From positions 20,152,248-20,216,247 of the forward strand of contig CM068551.1 of NCBI GenBank assembly GCA_035048495.1: 64,000 nt of DNA, read 5' to 3'. The notes under the pieces are model-generated. The model saw only the letters and a list, made by a program, of their open reading frames with translations. It had not been told where the DNA came from and made no database searches. Source of the DNA: Euptelea pleiosperma. Lineage: Eukaryota > Streptophyta > Magnoliopsida > Ranunculales > Eupteleaceae. Positions 55,386 to 64,000 of this stretch are shown here, piece by piece (within the stretch, counting starts at the first letter, position 1; every line of letters begins with the position of its first letter). The translations under genes and the position numbers were made by a program.

Positions 55386-58300
55386 ATGAAATTCAAAGAC
55401 GACAAAGAAGGTATAACCGTTCTCCATACATCTTTTTTTCTTGTCTATCTTTCTCTGTTTTGGTTGACACAGAACAGTGATGGATCCAAGTTGATGCAAC
55501 CCATCTATGATGCAACGCAGTTGATGCTGTTGTCGTAGTTGAGTGCACCAATTAAGAAGCAGTTTGAACGGCTATTTTTGGGCCAGAAAGAAAAAAACGG
55601 ATATTTTTGTGGGTTTCTTTCTTTTTTCCTTTCCTTGTTTTTTTCGCACTTGCTGTAATAATATTTTGATGCAGGGGTTACAAGATCAATTAGAGATGCT
55701 CCACCAACTCACTACACCTTCAAAATTCGATCATTTTCGTTACTTTCAAATACTCCAATTGAAAGATACCAGACCAGTGATTTCGAAGCTGGGGGTTACA
55801 AATGGTATTTTTTTTTTCTTTTCATTTCTGTGGGGTTGTAGCCGTATATTTAAGCCAGCGGTTTAGTGGTTAGTAGGTGAAGACAGGTTGAACCCAACAC
55901 CCATAGATTTTACCTAGCAAGCATTTGCCATGGATAGTCGAAAAATTGAATCCGAATTCAAATCCGTATTCAAATAATTAGATTTTCTCCGAAAACTTTG
56001 AATATCGAATTCGAATAGTTATTAATATTGGAATACGGATTCAGATATTGATATACCCGATTTGATAATATCAGATCCCATATTTATATAATACTAGTAG
56101 GTGGCACGAGCCCACGGCACTACTCGACAAAGCGTTTGTCAAAATTGGGTGTGAGTGGCTGAGATCCACCGTCCAGTTGGGGGATAAGATCTCGGCCCTT
56201 CTTTATGAAGCCTATAAGAGGGGGAGACAACTTCACTGTTTTGTTATATAGATATACTAGTGGGTGCCCCGTGCCATCAGCACTCCTCGACAAAGAATTT
56301 GCCAAAGTTAGGTGAGTGGCGGAGATCCACCGTCCATTGGGGGGAGGATTAGATCTCGGCCCTTCTTTGTTGGTGCTTATAAGAGGGTATATGTAGGGAG
56401 ACAACCAATGTGTTTTGTTATATAGGATAGTAAATGGCCCATGCCCACGTCACTCACCGACAAAATCGTTTGCAAAAATTGGGTGCCTTTGGCACTCAAA
56501 CGGTATAACGGACTGTGGCATTACCGTATTTTCCATTATAATGGATTGTAACACACAGAGGGAGAAATGAAAAAATAATATAAATAACAAAAAATAATGG
56601 TGTTGAAATTTAAATTTTGAATAAATTGAGGTCAAATGAGGCGAATTGAGTGGCTGAAATCTAACCGTCCACATTAGATCGATGGATTTGATCTCAACCA
56701 CTCTTTATCTGACCGTCTACATTAGATGGATAGATAAGATAAGAGAATACAACTGAGTTGTCTTGATATATGCGTGAGTGGCCCGTACCGTTTCAATCCG
56801 TTTTAACGGTAACACTCCTCTCGAGGTAGAAAAAGTGGGGCTCTTAAGCCTGACCCTTGGGCTATATGTAAATCCAACCCATTTCATTCCTTATGTATAG
56901 GTAAATAGTAGGTGACCTGTGCCCACGGTACTCATCGACAAAGTGTTTGTCAAAATTGGGTGTGAGTGGCTGAGATCCACCGTCCATTTGGTGTGATAAG
57001 ATCTCGACCATCCTTTATGAAGCAGGACAAGAGGGGGAGACAACCGTCCTGTTTTGTTATATAGATAACACATTATATTATATCTATTTTACATACTATG
57101 TTTGTGCTTGCAGGAAATTGGCACTCTACCCAAAGGGAAATAAGAACAAAAATGTGACAGATCATATTTCTCTTTATTTGGTAATGGCGGACACATTTTC
57201 CCTCCAAATTGGATGGGAGGTTGATGTAGCTTTCAATTTGTTTTTATTTGATCAGATCCAAGACAAGTACATTACAATCGAAGGTAGACTCTTCAACAAC
57301 GTAATTTCTGCTAGGGTAGTCAAAAGGATCAGCCTTGGGTTGTGTTTTAACATTTCTGGATCCGACCCGATTCTTGATTGGGTCAATTAAGTAAATGTTT
57401 GTCAGGGTGATCATATGGTCCGGGTCCATGTAGTGCCTAACTGTTGGCACATTTTGATTAGTGCTGCACTATTATAGGGAATTTTTGACATAGCCCCCAT
57501 GTTATCTTTTAAATTTGACATACCTCCACATTTTAAAAAAGTTGACATACCCCCATGATGCGGCCCATTGTAAGTTGACCAGTGTTGACTCGAGTTGACT
57601 ACTACATTTTTGGTTTAAGGACAAAAATGCCCTTATCTTCAACCTTGGAACAGTTGGGTTTAAAGTTTAGTCAACAAACCTTGAATTTCTAGGGTCATCA
57701 AACTAGTTGATTTCCTAGTGCACCACCCTCTAAAAACACAAGAATCAGATGCGTTGGATCAATTCATCACCTACAACTCCAAAAAAGTATTGCTGCACCA
57801 GCGCGAAAACTAGATCAATGCAACCTAGAACCACCTGCAACTCCAAAGAAGTATATTTGTGATTGCCACTAGTATTCCTCTCTTGTATTTGTTTGGATGA
57901 AACTTGTGAGGGGATTCTTGAAGACGGTCTAATTTTCCTTTTCCCATTGATGGGTGATAGATCTAGGTTTTAAGATCTAACGTATCCAAAACAGCATAAG
58001 ATGTCTCACATTCCAACACCTACATTGGGTTTTTAAATTGTTTGCCGAAGTGGTGGTCAGCCAATCATTTGACTCCAGTGGGTTGGTCGTCGATGATGGG
58101 TGGCTAACCCATTGGAATCTCATAACCAGCCGTCCACCACAGCCATTTTATTTGGGGTTGAGTTTTTGGCCGAAACCTTTGTTCCAAGGTTGAAGATAAG
58201 AGCATTTTTATCCTTAAACCAAAAATGTAGTAGCTAACTCTGGTTTTCATGGGGTGATTTCTAACTGTTGGATTCAAGCCTTTTGTTTGGTATACTCAGA

Positions 58301-60029
58301 TCAAATGGCTAGAGACCACACCTGAGGCTGATTTTGGTTGTGTAGCTATATCCCCAATTGGGCTAATGGCGCGTTTTCATGTGCCGCACAGCCCCACTAA
58401 CAATTGCACTCCTCAGGTGCCCGACCTTTTACCAATGACAAAAGGAAACGACTTGACACCGTGGTGGAGTTCATGGTCCCTGCCCCATGAGATCACCACC
58501 CCATTTAGTAATTTCCTGTTTATTATGTGTTTAATATGAAGATTTGATGTATTTTTAATAAAATATATTAGACTGATGTATTATTCAAAGATTCTGTAAA
58601 TTCCTCGTATTTTATTAGTAACTATATATTATGTAGTCTTTATCATACACAAATTATTCCCGAATTATTTAAAAAAAAATTGAATAACTGATTTAAAATG
58701 TGAATTGACCTAAAAAAATTATTTTATATTTTTTAATACTTATTTATTTTATTATTTGCTGAATTTTTAAATGAATTTTCAAATGACAAATCCGAATTAT
58801 ACTCGAAGGTTTCCCATACTATATTATTGCCATATGTCAAATTACAAATATACTTGGGCCAGCATGTGGGTTCTATGGAGGCCGGGTTGCTTCTATGGTC
58901 CTCCACCTAAATTTGAATGTTCATATATCAGTATACTTATAACACTGCAATGCCTAGATATCGATGGGAGAGTTAAACGCTTTCATGGAATGAAGACCGA
59001 GTGGGGCTTCCATCAATTCATACCCCTTTCAATTTTTAATGACTCTTCAAATGGGTACCTTGTCGATGACACTTGCGTTTTTGGAGCGGAGGTTTTCGTT
59101 ATCAAAAGTACAGGCAAAGGCGAGTGTTTGTCGATGGTTAAAGAAGGCATTACTTGTAAGCATACATGGAAGATCGAGAACTTTTCACAGTTAAAGAATG
59201 AATACTATTTGTCAGATGTGTTCATCACCGGAGACCACAGATGGTATACTAAATTCAACATTCTCAGAATCAATACTTAATTCTAATGCTGAAGTTCATA
59301 CCAATACTGACTTTATTTTTTTTTTTTTTGATTGGTTTCTTTTAGGAATGTAATGCTATATCCTAATGGTGATTCGGCAGGAAGCAATAATCTTTCCATG
59401 TATTTATTTTTGGCTAATTCATCAGCTGTAGTTAGTCCTGGTCAGCTAGAAGTGTATATAGACTTCAGGTTGCGCATAAGGAACCAAATCTTCGACAATC
59501 AACACATCGAGTATAAAGGTATTTAACTTTCTCTCTGGTTTTCTTAATGTTTCATACCCAGACCGATCATCGATCTAGCAAAGGGACCAATTCACTGGGT
59601 CGGGATCAACCCAACCCATCCCGGTTCGATTAGTCGGTCCAGTTTGGGTTTAATAACACTTTTCTCTCTGCAATTCTGCTCATCTATCTCTGTTGCCCCA
59701 TATGATGGACATGGATGGTACTCTGACCCCATCTACTGCTTAATATGGTTCCCCATTCGATTCTATTAGGGTGTGGTTAATTTGCATGTTATTTGTGGGC
59801 TTTCTATTGCATGTTATGGACCTATCTGTTCTTCTATGTTCATTGGGTTTGCGTTTCTGTTGCAGCTAATTATTGGTTTAGTGCCTCGAACGCGAATTGG
59901 GGTTGGCGAAAATTCATGGGACTAGATGATCTCAAAGACCCGAAAAAAGGTTTCTTGGTGAACGATGCATGCATCGTCGAAGCAGAGGTTATTGTCCTTG
60001 CAGAAGTTAATAGACTTCCATGCACATGA
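55386..60029 (+). CDS. MATH gene G: two-MATH-domain TRAF-like protein, 315 aa, intact
   Basis: This is the only plus-strand copy. The exons are 55386-55410, 55675-55804, 57114-57283, 58958-59243, 59346-59518 and 59866-60029, summing to 948 nt. The first exon codes MKFKDDKEG. MATH domain 1 has THYTFKIRSFSLL, EAGGYKW, TDHISLYLVMAD, VKRFHGMKTEWGF and CVFGAEVFVI. MATH domain 2 has WKIENFSQLKNEYYL, GDHRW, VYIDFRLRIRNQIF, KFMGLDDLKDP and GFLVNDACIVEAEV; it ends NRLPCT, two residues later than its relatives. In exon 5 the word GQKVYT has become GQLEVYI by an in-frame insertion of three bases. It faces away from F with about 6.7 kb between, so it arose by an inverted duplication. An adaptor function is inferred. 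Confidence 0.92.
56095..56475 (+). mobile_element. Tandem CTAGT-type elements in intron 2 of gene G
   Basis: Successive units of about 160-175 bp start ACTAGTAGGTGGCACGAGCC (56095) and ACTAGTGGGTGCCCCGTGCC (56255), with a third partial start near 56425. Each holds 'ctcgacaaag', 'gagatccaccgtcca' and 'gatctcggcccttcttt' and ends near 'tttgttatatag'. Confidence 0.6.
56500..56600. mobile_element. TTATAACGG-type fragment in intron 2 of gene G
   Basis: 'Acggtataacggactgtggc' and 'taccgtattttccattataa' are family words. Both ends are lost. Confidence 0.45.
56905..57065 (+). mobile_element. CTAGT-type element before exon 3 of gene G
   Basis: 'Aatagtaggtgacctgtgcc', 'catcgacaaagtgtttgtc' and 'gagtggctgagatccaccg' are followed by 'ttttgttatatagataac'. 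It ends about 50 bp before the exon-3 acceptor. Confidence 0.55.
57477..58238. mobile_element. 805-bp-type inverted-repeat element, copy 3, in intron 3 of gene G
   Basis: It begins GGGAATTTTTGACATAGCCC with 'gaccagtgttgactcgag', and its interior 'agtggtggtcagccaatc' is in the same direction as copy 1. The right end stops after 'gtagtagctaactctgg', where other repeat sequence takes over. Confidence 0.65.
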
Positions 60030-60114
60030 CTTCTTTGTCATTTATGTTGGTGTGGTTAATTACTTTACATATTGCGTTACATTCTTAATTGTTAGTTAGA
60101 CGTTTAAGGGTGAA

Positions 60115-61740
60115 AAGGATTACACTGGCCGCACCCAATGGGATAGACCTGCCAGAAACATCTATCAACAGAATTTGATCTGTAGCTTGAGGAAATTGCA
60201 CTTTGCCATACATTTATCGCTGGAAAGTTATGACCCATGCTGAATAGCTTGTCCACTACATGGTTACCCTCTCTGAATCCGTGGAGGGCCTTCCATTCTA
60301 AATCCGCATCAATCCCAATGTCCTGGACATCTTTCATCAGGGTCCAAAGTCTCCATGGCTTTGAGTCTCCTTGAATAATTAGCTTTTTAATTCTCAGCTA
60401 TTTTGCTAGCCGATCGAACACCTTCTCTGAGGGCTAACCCTTCTGCTACTGTGATTGTGGCTCTCCCTATATTTGCAGCATAAGCGGCTATGCACTAACA
60501 CATTGCATTTCTTAACCCTCCCCCTATGGCTGCTTGGTCCAACTCTGGAAGGACTGAACTATCAAAGTTAAGCTTTATCCATGGCTCTTGGGGAGGTTTC
60601 CAGTTAATGAATTTCTCAATCTTCTTCATCTGCATGCTTTTGCTGAGACCTCCTTCCAAGGATACGACGGCCTTGTTCGCTTCCATGAATGCATTCTTGT
60701 AGTTCATGGCCTCGTTAACTATCGTGTCGCTAGCGAATTTGAGATTCATGAAGGTTTGCTTGTTCCTTGCCTTCCAGATGCTCCATAGCACGAACGACAC
60801 CACCTCCTCGATCTTCAATCCCTCCTCCAGTAGAGCTTCCCTGCTGACAAGAAATTTAACCCATTATTTAAGATTTGAATAGTTTGTCTTCTCTGAGAAA
60901 CTCTGAGGAGTATCCTATTCTAGGAGTGCATCGCCATCGGGCATTCGATGAAAACGTGATCAACCGTTTCGGGAGTGTTAGGACATAAATAGAAGGCTTC
61001 ATTGTCCATAATGCGACGGTGGAAAAGCATTGTTCTAGTCGATAGTCTGTCCAAAAGGGCTAACCAACACATCACCTTAATTTTAGGGGGTCTTTTCCAT
61101 TTCCATAGGCATTTGAGAAGCTTATCTTGTGGGTTAGATTTCTTGAAATCGATATCGGAGGCAATCACTGTAGCCGAATAGATTGATAATTTGCCAGATG
61201 TAGTTGGACCCCAGTACATCACATCTGGCGGCGTCGTACATGGGATAGGGATCCATTTGATAGCTTCCAAGGTCTGGCCTGGGACCAGATTTTTAATTAA
61301 ATTGGTCGATAGTCCAAGTGTGATTCGTCTGGTTGATGAGTTTATCCACTGTGAGGTCCATGTTCAGGGACTCTCTCAAACCTCCTAGAACATGGCCGGG
61401 TCTATCTTCAGTCCAATTGTGAAGCCAGACATTAATATCATTTCCATGCATTAGCAACACACCATCTAGCTCCTTTATTGAGGATTTCTCTACCTTTAAG
61501 AATTCCCTTCCACGCGAAGGACGAATTGGATGAGATTTTGCAATGGAGGAAGGATTGTCTTTTGAGGTATTTTTTCTATATTACTCTATTCCATAGACTT
61601 TGTTCATTTTGAACTAAGTGCCAACCAAGTTTAGCTATACAGACCAAATTGACATGCTTGGCAGCTCTGACCCCAGCCCTCCAAGTCTCTTAGATTTGGT
61701 AATTCTTTTCCATGCAATGAGAGAGGGAGGGTCTTTGAGG
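60115..61740 (-). mobile_element. 5'-truncated LINE: end of reverse transcriptase, zf-RVT and RNase H
   Basis: On the minus strand it begins WKRITKSKRLGGLG (about 61710) and runs through several frames. The zf-RVT block at about 61280-60920 reads PPKIKVMCWLALLDRLSTR and PNTPETVDHVFIECPMA. An RNase H block at 60818-60495 reads VVSFVLWSIWKARNKQ and PWIKLNFDSSVLPE, and the last part reads WKALHGFREGNHVVDKL (about 60290-60230). Frameshifts separate these parts, so it is dead. It is the longer relative of the 16241-16732 fragment and is inserted less than 100 bp after the stop of gene G. Confidence 0.85.
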
Positions 61741-62210
61741 AGTCATCATTCCTCCATAGAGGATCACCAATGAAGCTGAATTTTGGTATAGTTCCACCAA
61801 AGGGTGCCATATGTTCAGTGGCCCCCAAGAATGTTCCATGTGACGTATATGGCTCGTTCAGAAAATATGGACTCAGTTGCCCATTAAAATGGCCACGAAG
61901 CATTTTCGGGAAAGAGGAGCCATATCAAACTTTTTTCCCATCCAGCGGCTGGAATAAATCTCTGATGACAGATGCTCATGGCCGTTGGTGTGGACCACTT
62001 CGAACATTCTTAGAGATTAATCACCATATTATGTTTGGCACATTCTTAAGTGAACTTAAAGATAAAAAATCGTCCTGACTGGTGATTTCTAACCGTTGGA
62101 TCCGAGTACGTTTAAAATCAACCCATGAAAGGGATCAGAGGACCTAGCGACCTCAGGCCTGATTTAGCAGTTAGCACGGTCTGTTCCGTAGAACATAAAG
62201 ACTCTTATCC

Positions 62211-62417
62211 ATGGTTCAAAGTCTCGGACGATCGAGGTCTGGATTGGGCAATCTGGATTGGGATCGGAGCCCACCGATCCTATCCAAACCAAGCTCTGTC
62301 TTGCCCCGAGATCACTGTTTTGTGAAGGAGTCCCACTTTGTTTCGGGCGATATGACCGATCCGGATTGGGATCGGAGCCCACTGATCCAGCCTCGGATCC
62401 CAAGATTTCGAACCATG
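62211..62417. mobile_element. GATCGG-filled foldback element
   Basis: The left end CATGGTTCAAAGTCTCGG and right end (inverse CATGGTTCGAAATCTTGG) enclose repeated 'gattgggatcggagccca', 'gaccgatccggattggg' and 'cactgatccagcctcgg' words. No target duplication was found. The terminal word again matches the CCGAAAC- and AACGG-filled elements. Confidence 0.65.
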
Positions 62418-62454
62418 CTGATGTTGTGAACGAAGATAATCACAACCCACAATA

Positions 62455-62790
62455 CGAGCCACGTGGCACACTCTTTAGGGTGTTGACCGTATGGATGTTT
62501 GGCCAGTCCCTCGGTGGACCTGCAGACCAAAAATCAGCCTGATTAGTGATTTACATCCTTTGGATCATTGCACCCAAATAACGCTTAATAATGCTCAAGT
62601 TCCTATGGTTAAAATCAACCCATGAAAATAACTTCAATCCAATGCTTAGAAATCACTAATCAGAATGATTTTTGATTTGCAGGTCCACCGAGGGACTGGA
62701 TAAACATCCATACGGTCAGCGCCCTCTAATAGTGTGCCACGTGGCTCGTATTGTGGGTTGTGACCGGCTTGTGACAGAAGTTTTACTCAC
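62455..62790. mobile_element. Foldback MITE, CCACGTGG type, nearly complete
   Basis: 'Acaatacgagccacgtggca' and 'gaccgtatggatgtttggcc' pair with 'aaacatccatacggtcagc' and 'gtgccacgtggctcgtattg'. The right end is 'gacagaagttttactc', matching 31526-31921. Confidence 0.7.
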
Positions 62791-62824
62791 GTTTGCCCTA
62801 TGTAGACAGGGAATGAAGTTTTCC

Positions 62825-63170
62825 AATACGAAAAAGAGCAAGCCACACCGTTGGATTCAAGATTGTGCGACCTGTCTCGTCGTTGACCGTTTACAATATG
62901 GATTCGCCTCTGGACTCTAGTGCGTGCTAGGGTTTCAGAAAATCTTTATATGTACGATCCCTATAAAATACCTCAAATAGCAAACGAGTGAGAGAGTTGA
63001 ACGCCGACGATGACGAAGGCTATCCTTTTCATCTTTTTAAACAGAGAAAACACGGTAGAGTGCAGTAGAGTTTTTTTTTTTATACTGAACTCAACTGTGT
63101 TTCTCTGTATAAAATGATGAATTGGGTATCATGTTTTTCTACGAATTGTGCAGATCCGTGAGTGCAATTT
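62825..63170 (+). promoter_or_regulatory. Possible promoter and first exon of a gene leaving the window
   Basis: 'Acaccgttggattcaagatt' and 'gtgctagggtttcag' are followed by a TATA-like CCTATAAAATACC (62959-62971), a purine-rich leader and an ATGACGAAGGC at 63009. T-rich, intron-like sequence follows with a possible acceptor 'gaattgtgcag' near 63153. No coding exon was recognised to 64000. A decayed copy of the upstream part is at 35610-35690 and 36190-36240. Confidence 0.3.
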
Positions 63171-63199
63171 GATTTATCTTTTCTTGCTTAACTGATTTC

Positions 63200-64000
63200 A
63201 TTTCTTTGAGTGATTTTAAGTTTCAGAAGATATTTGGTGCTCCCTGATGCAATATATCATTGTATATGGCTAATCCATGAGGCAATTTGATCTGTTATTT
63301 GAGTTAAATGTTCTCATAATCTGTCGCCCGATGCATTTTTGTGCTTGTTATACAATGTTTGATCCATCTATGCTTATCTGTTAGTATCCTCGTTCAATTA
63401 GGAGTGTCAATTTCTACCCGATAGGAACTGCTTCTGATTAGGTTCCGGTTCTTGGTACACTAGTATCCGTACTGAACCAGAACCGACATATATAGTAGTG
63501 ATAAAGATGTCAAACTTTTTTTTATAAATTTAGGATGAAAATAATTTTATTCGTTATTTTTCACATTTTTTTTTATAAACACATGGATCCCAAATACCCC
63601 AGTTCTGGATCCACTTGTTTAGGCACCAGAATCCTTGTACCCGAACATATACATTGATACCCAAACTGGAAACGATCAGATGAACACCTCTAGGTTCAAT
63701 ACCAAAGTCGAAACAAAATCCTGCAATCTCAAGATTTTAAATTGTATAGGACTTAGAAAAATTGTTTGAAATTCTGAAATGTTGAAAAATCTGATTTTGT
63801 TGAAATTTAGAAACTAGATTGTATCAAACTAGTGTTTTATAAGTTAAGGGTTCATTTAAATCTTCATGTCCAAGTCATGACATGGTCAAATACTGCTATG
63901 GTTATTCTCTTTTGTAAATGGCCAGCTGATCCCAACTGGGATGCATAATAACGCAGAAGATACTATTAACATCAGAATAATGCTACAAAGTTGATGCCTT
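63200..64000. other. AT-rich tail of the window, no gene recognised
   Basis: Only short AT-rich segments are present here. It may be intron of the gene suggested at 62825-63170. Confidence 0.35.

Noticed and set aside
60588..60788. Plus-strand 66-residue open frame
   Set aside because: It is antisense to the LINE RNase H region and has no similarity of its own.

Overview
This is a plant nuclear window, very probably from a flowering plant. It is AT-rich, the genes are interrupted by GT-AG introns, and between them lie dense foldback transposons (MITE-like), LINE remnants, a solo LTR and a decayed Mutator-like transposase gene. There is no prokaryotic or viral gene organisation. The lineage cannot be fixed from the sequence alone.

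Layout. 1-1338 holds the 3' part of a broken RPM1-like NLR (coiled-coil NBS-LRR) disease-resistance gene. The core of the window is an expanded family of two-MATH-domain (TRAF-like) genes with an identical six-exon plan and intron phases. Six copies are on the minus strand: A 3925-5908, B 11163-14648, C 16791-20390, D 23588-28953, E 38401-42724 and F 44883-48660. One copy, G 55386-60029, is on the plus strand. Splicing reconstructed by hand gives uninterrupted proteins of 322, 324, 321, 317, 307 and 315 residues for A, B, D, E, F and G. Copy C is a pseudogene with one nonsense change, three single-base frameshifts and a lost stop. The copies fall into two classes by first exon (MEEK-type in A, B, D; short ED/EG-type in C, E, F, G), and the second class shares a conserved promoter block.

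Other coding remnants are a GT34 xylosyltransferase-like fragment (33765-34453), a Mutator-like transposase (50505-52410), two LINE 3' fragments (16241-16732 plus strand; 60115-61740 minus strand) and a possible 5' gene end at the right edge (about 62950 onward).

Much of the remaining space is foldback elements. Several have 8-10 bp target-site duplications that can be read directly, which points to Mutator-type mobilisation. One group shares CATGGTTTAAA-like ends but is filled with different short palindromic words (AACGG, CCGAAAC or GATCGG words). No tRNA, rRNA or CRISPR array was seen. The MATH genes are probably adaptor-like proteins; related plant MATH/TRAF proteins act in NLR turnover and virus restriction, so their position beside an NLR remnant is suggestive but not proof of a shared pathway.
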